Shown: positions 1-8,046 of the stretch, in pieces | Numbering within the stretch: position 1 is the stretch's first letter | Layout of the letters: each line of letters starts with the position of its first letter | Assembly (NCBI RefSeq): GCF_022348085.1 | Contig: NZ_JAKRFN010000024.1 | Coordinates: 38,258-102,257, forward strand | Source: Mycobacterium sp. PSTR-4-N | GTDB lineage: Bacteria; Actinomycetota; Actinomycetes; Mycobacteriales; Mycobacteriaceae | Direction of reading: 5' to 3' | DNA length: 64,000 nt | Program-made: the position numbers and the translations under genes | The notes under the pieces: generated by a model | Database searches by the model: none | Seen by the model: the letters and a program-made list of their open reading frames with translations, nothing else | What the model was told of the DNA's origin: nothing

Positions 1-225
1 CCAGTACCCCGGCGGGCTCTGGTACGGCTGCATGCTGGGCGACTGATCCACTCGGTAGCGGCCCGGCGGGATGAACGACGTCGACCAGCCGTCGCGCGGC
101 TGCGTCGTCACGCCGAAGACACCGTTGCTGCCGTAGCTCGGTGCGGCGCTCGCGGTCGCGGCAAGAACGCACCCCGCGGCGACGATGCCGATGGCAGCGG
201 TTCCGACGACGAGGGCGACCTTCAT
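1..225 (-). CDS. Small secreted protein, N-terminal part (runs off the window)
   Basis: The 75 visible codons start at an ATG and stay open to the window edge. Residues 1-28 are a signal peptide: a short basic start, a hydrophobic core (residues 3-22) and an ASA-AP signal peptidase I-type site. The mature part begins SYGSNGVFGV and contains FIPPGRYRVDQS and PYQSPPGYW. I recognise this as the style of small exported mycobacterial proteins of unknown function but cannot name a family. The next gene, on the same strand, ends 23 nt upstream of this start. Function unknown. Confidence 0.75.
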   Translation of the reverse strand, partial: MKVALVVGTAAIGIVAAGCVLAATASAAPSYGSNGVFGVTTQPRDGWSTSFIPPGRYRVDQSPSMQPYQSPPGYW

Positions 226-248
226 ACGGTCGACAGTAACTTCCGCCA

Positions 249-1607
249 CTACGGTCCGTGGTCGTCTTCGGGCAGGAGGTGGCGTTCGGGGTGGTGGTAG
301 CCGTTCACGCGCCGTTGCCCGGTATCCAGGTCTGGCGGAGGGAGCCATTCGGTGTGGCCGCGGTGGTTGACCTTCGTTGTCCAGCCGGTCTGCTCGACCA
401 TCCGATTGTCCGTCCCACAGGCGAGGGTGAGGTTGGTGATGTCGGTGGCCCCGCCGCGCTTCCAGTCCTCAATGTGGTGGACCTGGGTCCAGTAGCCGGG
501 CACCGTGCAGCCGGGTCGGGTGCAGCCGCGGGCGGAGGAGTGCAGCACGATTCGTTGTGCCGGGGAGGCGAGCCGCTTGCTGCGGCCGAGGTAGAGCGGC
601 TGGTTGGTGTGCTGGTCGAACACCGCCAGATAGTGGTGCGCGTGGGCGGACATCCGGATCAGGTCGGCCATCGGCAACAAGCTGCCGCCGCCGGTGAGCG
701 CTGCCCCCGCGGACTTCTCCAGTTGCTGCAGTGTTGTGGAGACGATCACCGTCACCGGTAACCCATTGTGAGAACCGAGATCTCCGGAACTCAGCGCCAT
801 CCGGCCCACGGCCAGCCACGCGTCATGGTTGCGTTGTGCCGCACTCCGGGTGTCCGAGCGCGCTTGTTCGGGCGCGGGTTCTGCGTCGACGCAGGGTGTC
901 TCGTCGTCGGGGTTGCACATGCCGGGGGCGGCGAGTTTGGCTTGGATGGCCTCGTAGGTGGCGCGTGCTTCGGGGGTGATCCAGCCGGTGAGCCTGCTCA
1001 TGCCGTCGGCCTGCTGCTCGCCGAGGGTGATGCCGCGCTTGCGGGCGCGGTCGGCGTCGGTGGGTTCGGGGCCGTCTTGGTCGATCATCGCCGCCAACCG
1101 ATCCGCCGATTTCTTCAGATCCTCGGGCGTGAGCCCGGATCCCAGCGAGGCGAGCTGGCGGTCGGCGGCGGCGTGGGTGTCGACGTCGACCCACACCGGC
1201 AGCCCGTCGTGGAATTTGGCGATCACCGCGACGTGTTTGGCGTCCAACGATCCGGCGGCTTGCGCGGCCGCTGTTGCCTCCCAGGCCGGTGGCAGCGGTT
1301 CGCCGGTCAGGGCTTGCCGGGGCCCCAGGTTCTCGGCGTCAGCCAGGCGTCGTTTCGCCTCACGATCGGTCACCCGCAGCGCGGTGGTGAGTACTTTCTT
1401 CCATGACGCTTCCCCGAGCCGACGGGGCTCCGTCTCGGTGGTCAGACGGGACAGGATCTGATGTTCCAGCGATGGGACAGACCGGATCACTGACGTGACC
1501 TCCGACATCAACGCCACCAGCTCGCGGTGGGTCAGGGTGTCGCAGGCCTGCGACAGGATCGCGAGCTGAGCCCGCATCCCCGCCACCGCATCCGCGACCA
1601 CATCCAT
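249..1607 (-). CDS. HNH endonuclease, DUF222 / 13E12-repeat family
   Basis: A 452-residue protein with an N-terminal helical DUF222 region (roughly residues 1-330) and a C-terminal HNH nuclease domain (about 360-410). The latter has paired zinc-type cysteines (CTRPGC), the catalytic VHHIEDW segment and a following CGTDNR. The 13E12 family is abundant in mycobacteria, and several members are LexA-regulated as I recall. A longer reading from a GTG at 1631 is possible. I prefer the ATG at 1607 because a perfect LexA box (1611-1626) with an embedded TAGTGT -10 lies directly upstream, so the GTG would fall outside a leaderless transcript. The gene sits just upstream of divergent dapB. The DNA target and role are unknown; it may be a selfish element or part of the damage response. 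Confidence 0.88.
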   Translation of the reverse strand: MDVVADAVAGMRAQLAILSQACDTLTHRELVALMSEVTSVIRSVPSLEHQILSRLTTETEPRRLGEASWKKVLTTALRVTDREAKRRLADAENLGPRQALTGEPLPPAWEATAAAQAAGSLDAKHVAVIAKFHDGLPVWVDVDTHAAADRQLASLGSGLTPEDLKKSADRLAAMIDQDGPEPTDADRARKRGITLGEQQADGMSRLTGWITPEARATYEAIQAKLAAPGMCNPDDETPCVDAEPAPEQARSDTRSAAQRNHDAWLAVGRMALSSGDLGSHNGLPVTVIVSTTLQQLEKSAGAALTGGGSLLPMADLIRMSAHAHHYLAVFDQHTNQPLYLGRSKRLASPAQRIVLHSSARGCTRPGCTVPGYWTQVHHIEDWKRGGATDITNLTLACGTDNRMVEQTGWTTKVNHRGHTEWLPPPDLDTGQRRVNGYHHPERHLLPEDDHGP

Positions 1608-1610
1608 GAC

Positions 1611-1626
1611 TCGAACACTAGTTCGA
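1611..1626 (-). promoter_or_regulatory. LexA (SOS) box over the HNH gene promoter
   Basis: TCGAACACTAGTTCGA is a perfect palindromic match to the mycobacterial SOS consensus TCGAAC-N4-GTTCGA. Read on the minus strand it contains TAGTGT (1620 down to 1615), a TANNNT -10 element 7 nt before the ATG at 1607. Bound LexA would therefore cover the promoter of a leaderless HNH transcript. Confidence 0.85.
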
Positions 1627-1720
1627 CCCACCGACAGAAATTAATCACCGTGTGACTGCAGGGGTCAACGGTGCGAGCGAGGCCAACGAGTTTCGACGAA
1701 GGGCGCGACGGCCGACACGT

Positions 1721-1726
1721 TAGGCT
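1721..1726 (+). promoter_or_regulatory. -10 element of leaderless dapB
   Basis: TAGGCT lies 6 nt before the dapB ATG. That spacing puts transcription initiation at or next to the start codon. Confidence 0.6.
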
Positions 1727-1732
1727 CGGCGC

Positions 1733-2470
1733 ATGCGAGTCGGAGTGCTGGGCGCCAAGGGCAAGGTCGGCGCCGCGATGGTGGCAGGCGTGGAGGCCGC
1801 CGACGATCTCACGTTCACCACGGGCGTCGACGCCGGCGACGACCTGTCGTCGCTCGTCGACACCGACACCGAGGTCGTCATCGACTTCACCCACCCCAGC
1901 GTCGTCATGGACAACCTGAAGTTCCTCATCGACAACGGAATTCACGCTGTCGTCGGCACCACAGGCTTCACCGACGAACGCCTCGACCGGGTGCGTGCCT
2001 GGCTCGACGGCAAGCCCGACGTGTCGGTGCTGATCGCCCCGAACTTCGCGATCGGCGCCGTGCTGTCGATGTACTTCGCCCAGCAAGCCGCCAAGTACTT
2101 CGAGTCGGTCGAGGTCATCGAACTGCACCATCCCCACAAGGCCGATGCGCCATCGGGGACCGCGGCTCGCACCGCGAAGCTCATCGCCGAAGCGCGAAAA
2201 GGCATGCCGCCCAACCCTGATGCGACCAGCACCGGTCTAGACGGGGCGCGCGGCGCTGACGTCGACGGAATCCCGGTGCACTCCATCCGCCTCGCGGGGC
2301 TGGTGGCCCACCAAGAAGTCCTCTTCGGCACCGAGGGCGAGACGCTCACCATCCGGCACGACAGCATCGACCGCACCTCGTTCGTCCCCGGCGTGCTGTT
2401 GGCCGTCCGCAAGATCCGCGACCGTCCCGGGCTGACCGTCGGTCTGGAACCGCTGCTCGACCTGGCATGA
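1733..2470 (+). CDS. dapB: 4-hydroxy-tetrahydrodipicolinate reductase
   Basis: DapB reduces 4-hydroxy-tetrahydrodipicolinate with NAD(P)H in the diaminopimelate/lysine pathway, feeding peptidoglycan cross-links. The 245-residue length fits the family. Residues 5-13 form the nucleotide-binding glycine loop (GAKGKVG). The signature ELHHPHKADAPSGTA near residue 130 carries the catalytic His-His and Lys and the substrate-binding SGT. The ATG start fits the leaderless -10 upstream. It overlaps the next gene by 4 nt (ATGA), so it probably heads a small operon. Orthologue of M. tuberculosis Rv2773c. dapA and dapF are also in this window. Confidence 0.97.
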   Translation: MRVGVLGAKGKVGAAMVAGVEAADDLTFTTGVDAGDDLSSLVDTDTEVVIDFTHPSVVMDNLKFLIDNGIHAVVGTTGFTDERLDRVRAWLDGKPDVSVLIAPNFAIGAVLSMYFAQQAAKYFESVEVIELHHPHKADAPSGTAARTAKLIAEARKGMPPNPDATSTGLDGARGADVDGIPVHSIRLAGLVAHQEVLFGTEGETLTIRHDSIDRTSFVPGVLLAVRKIRDRPGLTVGLEPLLDLA

Positions 2471-2934
2471 ACGAGGGTCGCCGCGCGCTGCGCACCCAGC
2501 TTCTGATCGGCTTCATGAGCGTCGCGCTCGTGGTGTACTTCGTGCTGCTCGGCCGAGCCGCGGTCATCCTGATCACCTCCGGCGAGGCAGCTCCCATCGG
2601 CCTCGGTGTGGCAATCCTGATCCTGCCCGTCGTCGGCGCCTGGGCGTTGATCGCCACTCTGCGTGCGGGTCTCGCGCATCAGCGCCTGGCCCGGCTCGCC
2701 CGCGAACAGGGCATGGAGCTCGACATCAGCGACCTGCCCCGCAGACCCTCGGGCCGCATCCAGCGGGACGCCGCCGACGCGCTGTTCGCTTCTGTGCGAG
2801 AGGAAGTCGAGGCGCAGCCGGACGACTGGCGCCTCTGGTACCGGTTGGCACGCGCCTACGACTACGCCGGCGACCGCAGCCGTGCCCGCGAGACCATGAA
2901 GAAGGCGATGCAGATGGAGGAGGCTGGGCGATGA
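2467..2934 (+). CDS. Conserved membrane protein with TPR-like tail
   Basis: A 155-residue protein of unknown function, matching the position of Rv2772c. Two hydrophobic segments (about residues 10-35 and 41-63) make an N-terminal hairpin. The cytosolic C-terminus has a basic stretch and then WRLWYRLARAYDYAGDRSRAR, which resembles one tetratricopeptide helix pair and suggests protein contact. The start overlaps dapB (ATGA) and the end overlaps the next gene in the same way, so the three genes are translationally coupled. Confidence 0.82.
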   Translation: MNEGRRALRTQLLIGFMSVALVVYFVLLGRAAVILITSGEAAPIGLGVAILILPVVGAWALIATLRAGLAHQRLARLAREQGMELDISDLPRRPSGRIQRDAADALFASVREEVEAQPDDWRLWYRLARAYDYAGDRSRARETMKKAMQMEEAGR

Positions 2935-3386
2935 GCAGGACGCTGCTCGTCGTGCACCACACGCCCTCGCCGGCCACCCGCGAGCTCGTGGACGCGGTGC
3001 TGGCCGGAGCCCGCGACCCCGACATCGACGGAGTCGAGGTCACGGTCAAACCGGCACTGGCCGCGACGCTGCCCGACATGCTCGACGCCGATGGGTATCT
3101 GTTCGGCACCACCGCCAACTTCGGCTACATGGCGGGCGCGCTCAAACACTTCTTCGACAGCGTCTATTACCCGAGCCTCGATCACGTGGCCGGCCGCCCC
3201 TATGGCCTGTGGGTGCACGGCAACGACGACACCGTGGGCGCGGTCGCGTCCGTGGAGAAGATCGCCGCGGGGCTCGAGCTGCGGGCTGTCGCCGCGCCGC
3301 TGACGGTCACCGGGCCGATCGATCGCGCCGTTCGCGAGCGGGCCGTGGAACTGGGCGGCACACTGGCTGCGACATTGATGGACTGA
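2931..3386 (+). CDS. Flavodoxin-like / NADPH-dependent FMN reductase family protein
   Basis: A 151-residue protein with a flavodoxin fold. The N-terminal beta strand and phosphate loop (LLVVHHTPSPATRELVDAV) and the mid-protein FGTTANFGYMAGALKHFFD, which matches the isoalloxazine loop of WrbA/flavodoxin families, are both clear. It likely binds FMN and transfers electrons; the partner is unknown. It is coupled to the upstream gene by ATGA and corresponds to Rv2771c by position. Confidence 0.82.
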   Translation: MSRTLLVVHHTPSPATRELVDAVLAGARDPDIDGVEVTVKPALAATLPDMLDADGYLFGTTANFGYMAGALKHFFDSVYYPSLDHVAGRPYGLWVHGNDDTVGAVASVEKIAAGLELRAVAAPLTVTGPIDRAVRERAVELGGTLAATLMD

Positions 3387-3398
3387 TGAAGGAGCGTC

Positions 3399-3857
3399 GT
3401 GCCAGGTCTTGCCGAAATCGCGCTCGCCGGCGCGCCGATCGCCGGTGGTGCCCTGCTCGGTGTCGCCGCCGGCAACCTGCGGCCGCCCGACGTCCGCGCG
3501 CTGATCGCGAAGGACATGGACCTGCTGGATCGGATACCAGCCGAGCAGGTGGAGCGGCGAGCAGAACTGCAGCGCGTCATCGACCAGCGGATCGATGATC
3601 TGATCGGCGCTGTCGACAAGAACAGGGAACTGCGCCAGCTCGCCGCGTCCTACGAGGGGAACTGGCGCGACATCGTCGTATTCGTCTGTGCAGTGCTCTT
3701 CACGATCGTGTGGTGGAACGTCGACCACGGCCGGACGAACTGGGTGCTGATGTTCGTCGTGATGATCCTGCTGTCGATCCTGGCGGGCGTCTACGCCGCC
3801 CGCGGCATCTTCCGCGGCCTGGCGACATTCCTCAAGGGCCGCCGTCGAACTCAGTAG
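3399..3857 (+). CDS. Conserved small membrane protein
   Basis: A 152-residue protein starting at GTG, 12 nt after the preceding gene and behind a GGAG ribosome site. It has a short hydrophobic N-terminus (residues 5-25), a charged helical middle (about 30-85, rich in Arg, Glu and Asp) and two closely spaced transmembrane helices (about 90-107 and 113-133), then a basic tail. No family recognised. Its last 7 nt overlap the end of the convergent gene on the other strand, so no terminator fits between them. Confidence 0.72.
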   Translation: MPGLAEIALAGAPIAGGALLGVAAGNLRPPDVRALIAKDMDLLDRIPAEQVERRAELQRVIDQRIDDLIGAVDKNRELRQLAASYEGNWRDIVVFVCAVLFTIVWWNVDHGRTNWVLMFVVMILLSILAGVYAARGIFRGLATFLKGRRRTQ

Positions 3858-4780
3858 TGGTAGGTATCTGACGGCGCCGGGATGTGCACCGGGTCGTCGA
3901 CGTCGTCGAAATCCGAGGGCTCGATGCCGTAGGCGCGCGCCAGGTCGAGGATCTTGTTCGCGCGCGCCATCCTCGGAAGGTCCGAGCCGTTGCGGATCTC
4001 ACCGCCGTCGCGTTCGAATTCGACGAGAAACTCCTTGGCCCAGCTGATTTCCTCGACCGACGGAGACAACCCCTCGTTGACCGTCGGGCACTGATCCGGG
4101 GTCAGGCAGATCTTGCCGGTCATTCCGAACTCGGCCGACACCGCCGTCGCCTCGCTCAACCGCAGAGCCGAAGAGCCGACGGTCGGTCCGTCGATCGCCC
4201 CCGGCAGATGCGCGGCCTTGGCTGCGATCGTGAAGCGCGACCGCGCATAGGCCAAAGTGGTGGGATTGTCGCCGAAGCCGGTGTCGCGGCGAAAGTCGCC
4301 GATGCCGAAAGCCAACCGGAAAGTGCCCTTGGCCGAGGCGATCTCGGTGATGCGCTCCAGCCCGCGCGCCGTCTCGACCAGCGCGACCACCGGCACGTTC
4401 GGGAGCCTTTTGGCGGTCTCGGTGACGTGATCGACCGACTCCACCATCGCGAGCATCACCCCACCCACCGAGGTGCCGCCCAGCATGTCGAGGTCACCGG
4501 CCCACCACTCGGTGCCGAAGCCGTTCACCCGGACCCAGTCGTCGTGGCCGTCGGCGAGCCAGCGGATGACGTTGTCGCGCGCGCGGACCTTGTCCTTCGG
4601 CGCGACGGCATCTTCGATGTCCAGTACCACGATGTCCGCCCGCGACTGCTCCGCCGGCGCGAACCGTTCGTACTGCGCACCGTTGACGAGCAGCCAGCTG
4701 CGCGCCAGCACCGGATCTATGCGGAAGCCGCGTTCGCCGGACTCCGATTCGCTGAAGGTCTGGTCATACACGCCGCTCAC
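3851..4780 (-). CDS. HpcH/HpaI aldolase / citrate lyase beta-like CoA ester lyase (CitE-like)
   Basis: A 309-residue TIM-barrel enzyme of the CitE-like family, which cleaves or forms acyl-CoA esters such as malyl-, citramalyl- or beta-methylmalyl-CoA with Mg2+. Visible signatures are SWLLVNG near residue 30, DIVVLDIEDAVAPKDK (metal/substrate loop), WVRVNGFGTEWW and ALVETARGLERI with the metal-binding Glu. It starts at a GTG that overlaps the stop of the upstream hydrolase gene (GTGA), so the two form an operon. The actual substrate cannot be read from the sequence. Confidence 0.88.
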   Translation of the reverse strand: MSGVYDQTFSESESGERGFRIDPVLARSWLLVNGAQYERFAPAEQSRADIVVLDIEDAVAPKDKVRARDNVIRWLADGHDDWVRVNGFGTEWWAGDLDMLGGTSVGGVMLAMVESVDHVTETAKRLPNVPVVALVETARGLERITEIASAKGTFRLAFGIGDFRRDTGFGDNPTTLAYARSRFTIAAKAAHLPGAIDGPTVGSSALRLSEATAVSAEFGMTGKICLTPDQCPTVNEGLSPSVEEISWAKEFLVEFERDGGEIRNGSDLPRMARANKILDLARAYGIEPSDFDDVDDPVHIPAPSDTYHY

Positions 4781-5514
4781 CCTAGGTGAGAGCCGAAAAA
4801 CGACTGCATCGCCTCCCAGTGTCGCCGCGCTGCGGGCTCGTCATAGGGTCCGTTGTCGGGCACGGCGAAGCCGTGGAACGCGTCGTAGAACTCGACGGTG
4901 TGCTCGATTCCGGCCGCGGTGAGTGCCTTGTCCAGGGTCTCGCCGTCGTCGACCGTGAACGACCGGTCGTTCTTGGCCGCGCCGACGTACACCGCTGCCC
5001 GCATCCGATCGGCCAGCCGGTGCGGGCTGTTCGGTTCGTCGGTGACCAACCCCCCACCGTGAAAGGACATCGCTGCGGCAACCCGTTCGGGCACCAGACC
5101 GGCCACCGTCAACGACGTGCGCCCACCCATGCAATAGCCCGTGGTCCCGAACGCGTCGCCGCGCACCTCCGGACGGGCGGCCAGATAGTCGAAGAAGGCG
5201 GCAGCGTCAGACGCCATGACCTCGGGAGTCACCTTGCCCATCATCGCGAACAGCCGCGTGCGCTCGGCCTCGTCCTCGAACACGGTCGCCATCGTGAACG
5301 GCGCCCAGTCCCCGTCGCGGTAGTAGACGTCGGGCACCAGCACCGCATAGCCGTGGTCGGCCAGCTTGTCCGCCATCGCCCGGAAGGTCGCCCGGACACC
5401 GCCGGCATCGGGGTACATCACGACGCCCGGCCAGGGGCCGTCGCCGTCGGGCGTGTGCAGGCTGACGGGGCAGGAGCCGTCAGCGGTAGTGACAGTGTCG
5501 GTGATCCTCGGCAT
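4777..5514 (-). CDS. Dienelactone hydrolase family protein
   Basis: A 245-residue alpha/beta hydrolase with a cysteine nucleophile: GYCMGG places Cys128 at the nucleophile elbow as in dienelactone hydrolases. The acid is likely in the KNDRSF segment (about residue 180) and the histidine in DAFHGFAVPD. It probably opens lactones or esters; true substrate unknown. It is divergent from thyA with a 43-nt gap and co-transcribed with the CitE-like gene downstream. Confidence 0.9.
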   Translation of the reverse strand: MPRITDTVTTADGSCPVSLHTPDGDGPWPGVVMYPDAGGVRATFRAMADKLADHGYAVLVPDVYYRDGDWAPFTMATVFEDEAERTRLFAMMGKVTPEVMASDAAAFFDYLAARPEVRGDAFGTTGYCMGGRTSLTVAGLVPERVAAAMSFHGGGLVTDEPNSPHRLADRMRAAVYVGAAKNDRSFTVDDGETLDKALTAAGIEHTVEFYDAFHGFAVPDNGPYDEPAARRHWEAMQSFFGSHLG

Positions 5515-5544
5515 GGGTTCCGTTCTACTCCCGGTCCCGGCCCG

Positions 5545-5550
5545 TAAGCT
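5545..5550 (+). promoter_or_regulatory. -10 element of leaderless thyA operon
   Basis: TAAGCT lies 7 nt before the chosen GTG of thyA. It supports that GTG over longer in-frame upstream extensions. Confidence 0.6.
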
Positions 5551-5557
5551 ATGGGCC

Positions 5558-6358
5558 GTGCCGATCCCGACGCCCTACGAGGACCTCCTGCGTCTGGTGC
5601 TGGACCACGGAACCGCGAAATCGGACCGCACCGGCACCGGCACCCGCAGCGTGTTCGGCCACCAACTGCGGTACGACCTGAGCGCGGGGTTCCCGCTGAT
5701 CACCACCAAGAAGGTGCACACCAAGTCGATCGTCTACGAATTGCTGTGGTTCCTGCGCGGCGATTCGAACGTGCGCTGGCTGCAAGAGCGCGGTGTCACC
5801 ATCTGGGACGAATGGGCCTCGCCCACAGGCGATCTCGGCCCTGTCTACGGTGTCCAATGGCGGTCCTGGCCGACGCCGTCGGGGGAGCACATCGACCAGA
5901 TCAGCGCGGCCCTGGAACTGCTCAAGCGCGACCCCGACAGTCGGCGCAACATCGTCTCGGCATGGAACGTCGGAGAGATCCCGCAGATGGCGCTACCACC
6001 GTGCCACGCGTTCTTCCAGTTCTACGTCGCCGACGGCCGCCTGAGCTGCCAGCTCTACCAGCGCAGCGCCGATCTGTTCCTCGGCGTGCCGTTCAACATC
6101 GCCAGCTATGCGCTGCTGACCCACATGATGGCTGCCCAGGCGGGCCTGGACGTCGGCGACTTCGTCTGGACGGGCGGGGACTGCCACATCTACGACAACC
6201 ACGTCGAGCAGGTCACCGAACAGCTCTCCCGGGACCCGCGGCCGTATCCTGAACTCGTTCTGGCGCAACGTGATTCGATCTTCGACTACACCTATGAGGA
6301 CGTGGTCGTCAAAAACTACGATCCGCACCCGGCGATCAAAGCGCCGGTGGCCGTCTAG
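5558..6358 (+). CDS. thyA: Thymidylate synthase (folate-dependent, ThyA)
   Basis: ThyA methylates dUMP to dTMP using methylenetetrahydrofolate, which becomes dihydrofolate. The frame is open far upstream, but the GTG giving VPIPTPYEDLL yields 266 residues, close to the usual size. It also sits 7 nt after a TAAGCT -10. The active-site segment MALPPCHAFFQFYV contains the catalytic Cys and following His; the dUMP-binding LYQRSADLFLGVPFNIASYA is intact. Its stop overlaps the dfrA GTG by one base, coupling it to the enzyme that recycles its product. The window also encodes ThyX. Confidence 0.97.
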   Translation: MPIPTPYEDLLRLVLDHGTAKSDRTGTGTRSVFGHQLRYDLSAGFPLITTKKVHTKSIVYELLWFLRGDSNVRWLQERGVTIWDEWASPTGDLGPVYGVQWRSWPTPSGEHIDQISAALELLKRDPDSRRNIVSAWNVGEIPQMALPPCHAFFQFYVADGRLSCQLYQRSADLFLGVPFNIASYALLTHMMAAQAGLDVGDFVWTGGDCHIYDNHVEQVTEQLSRDPRPYPELVLAQRDSIFDYTYEDVVVKNYDPHPAIKAPVAV

Positions 6359-6837
6359 TGGGCCTGAATCTGATCTGGGCACAGTCCAGCTCCGGGGTGA
6401 TCGGCCGCGACAACGGCATCCCGTGGCAGCTGCCCGAGGACATGGCCCGCTTCAAGGAGCTGACCATGGGCCACACGGTGATCATGGGCCGCCGGACCTG
6501 GGAATCGCTGCCGACGCGGTTCCGGCCGTTGCCGGGGCGCAGGAATGTCGTACTCACCCGGCATGCTGACTACGTGGCTGACGGGGCAGAGACGGTGACC
6601 GACCTCGGGGGAATCCCGCTCGAGGACGCCTGGGTGATCGGTGGGTCGGAGATCTACGGGCTGACGCTGCCGCAGGCGACGCGGTGCGAGGTCACCGAGA
6701 TCGACATCGACTTGCGACGAGAAGACGAGGACGCCCTCGCTCCGGTCCTCGACGAGGGCTGGGTGGGCACGGTGGGTGCCTGGCAGGACAGTTCATCGGG
6801 CCTGCGCTACCGGTTCGCCACCTACCGGCGGGCATGA
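6358..6837 (+). CDS. dfrA: Dihydrofolate reductase
   Basis: Reduces dihydrofolate to tetrahydrofolate with NADPH. The 159-residue length matches the mycobacterial enzyme. Family marks in order: LIWAQSSSGVIGRDNGIPW at the N-terminus (Met20-type loop), LPEDMARFKELT with the substrate-binding Asp of the active site, VIMGRRTWESLP (NADPH-binding), and WVIGGSEIYGL. It starts at a GTG sharing a base with the thyA stop and ends with an ATGA overlap into the next gene. Confidence 0.97.
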   Translation: MGLNLIWAQSSSGVIGRDNGIPWQLPEDMARFKELTMGHTVIMGRRTWESLPTRFRPLPGRRNVVLTRHADYVADGAETVTDLGGIPLEDAWVIGGSEIYGLTLPQATRCEVTEIDIDLRREDEDALAPVLDEGWVGTVGAWQDSSSGLRYRFATYRRA

Positions 6838-8042
6838 TCACCGCCGCGCAGGCCCGGCGGGTGGCCGTCGCGGCGCAGGGGTTCGGCGAGGCGAAACCAT
6901 CCGGCGCGGTCACCCGCGGACACCTCAAGCGGCTGATCGCCCGGATCCAGGTGCTGCAACTCGACTCCGTCTCGGTGGCGGTGCGGGCTCATTACGCCCC
7001 GGTGTTCAGCCGCCTCGGTCCGTACGACCGCGACCTGCTGGACCGCGCGGCGTGGAGTCATTCGGCACGGTCGCCGCGGCTGCTCGTCGAGTACTGGGCT
7101 CACGAGGCCGCGCTGATGGCCGTCGACGACTGGCCGTTGATGCGCTGGCGGATGGCCGAGTATGCCCATGGCCGATGGGGCGTCGAGATCGTCAAACGCA
7201 ACGCGAAACTCGCCAAGGACATCGTCGCCGCGATCGCCGAGCTCGGGCCCGCGACCGCAGGCCAGATCGAGGCTCACCTGGAGTCCGAGCCGCGGGGCCG
7301 CAAAGGCCCGTGGTGGGACCGCAGCGACACCAAGTGGGTCGCCGAAGCTCTCTGGTCCGCCGGTGTGCTGACGACAGCCACGCGCATCGGGTTCGCCCGG
7401 CACTACGACCTGACCGAGCGGGTCCTGCCGGCCGACGTGGTGGCCCGGCAGGTCAGTGAGCCGGACGCGGTTCGCGAGCTCGCGCTGCGGGCGGCCACCG
7501 CGCTGGGGATCGCCACGGAGGCCGACATCCGGGATTATTTTCGGCTCAGCGCCCGGCAGGTGAAGCCGGCGCTCGCCGCGCTGGTGGCGGACGGTGAGCT
7601 GGAGCCCGTCGAGGTCGACGGCTGGACCGCGCCCGGCTACCTGCGCGCCGGCCAGATCATCCCGCGGCGTGACCGCGGCACCGCGCTGCTCTGCCCGTTT
7701 GATCCGCTGATCTTCTTCCGGCCTCGTGTCGAGCGGCTGTTCGGCTTCCATTACCGCATCGAGATCTACACCCCGGCCCCCAAGCGGCAGTTCGGCTATT
7801 ACGTGTGGCCGTTCCTGCTGGACGGTCGGCTGGTGGGGCGGGTCGACCTCAAGGCGGACCGGACCGCGGGGGCTTTACAGGTGGTGGGAGCGTTCACCGA
7901 GGACGGCGAAACGCCGACGCGCGTGGCGCGCCCGCTGGCCGATGAGCTGACGACGATGGCGCGGTGGCTGGGGCTCGACGAGGTCGTCGTCGGGGAGAAG
8001 GGTGATCTCGCTTCCGCTCTGCGGACCGCTCTGCTTGGCTGA
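6834..8042 (+). CDS. Winged-helix DNA-binding / YcaQ-type DNA glycosylase family protein
   Basis: A 402-residue protein of the YcaQ/AlkX family (DUF1006), which unhooks interstrand crosslinks in characterised members. The ATG overlaps the dfrA stop (ATGA); the open frame extends further upstream, but that would overlap dfrA heavily. Family-like segments are QLDSVSVAVRAHYAPVFSRLG near residue 40, EYWAHEAALM near 85, and the C-terminal FDPLIFFRPRVERLFGFHYRIEIY. I did not verify the catalytic residues one by one, so glycosylase activity is an inference. Co-transcription with thyA-dfrA is notable. Confidence 0.85.
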   Translation: MITAAQARRVAVAAQGFGEAKPSGAVTRGHLKRLIARIQVLQLDSVSVAVRAHYAPVFSRLGPYDRDLLDRAAWSHSARSPRLLVEYWAHEAALMAVDDWPLMRWRMAEYAHGRWGVEIVKRNAKLAKDIVAAIAELGPATAGQIEAHLESEPRGRKGPWWDRSDTKWVAEALWSAGVLTTATRIGFARHYDLTERVLPADVVARQVSEPDAVRELALRAATALGIATEADIRDYFRLSARQVKPALAALVADGELEPVEVDGWTAPGYLRAGQIIPRRDRGTALLCPFDPLIFFRPRVERLFGFHYRIEIYTPAPKRQFGYYVWPFLLDGRLVGRVDLKADRTAGALQVVGAFTEDGETPTRVARPLADELTTMARWLGLDEVVVGEKGDLASALRTALLG

Positions 8043-8046
8043 CTCC

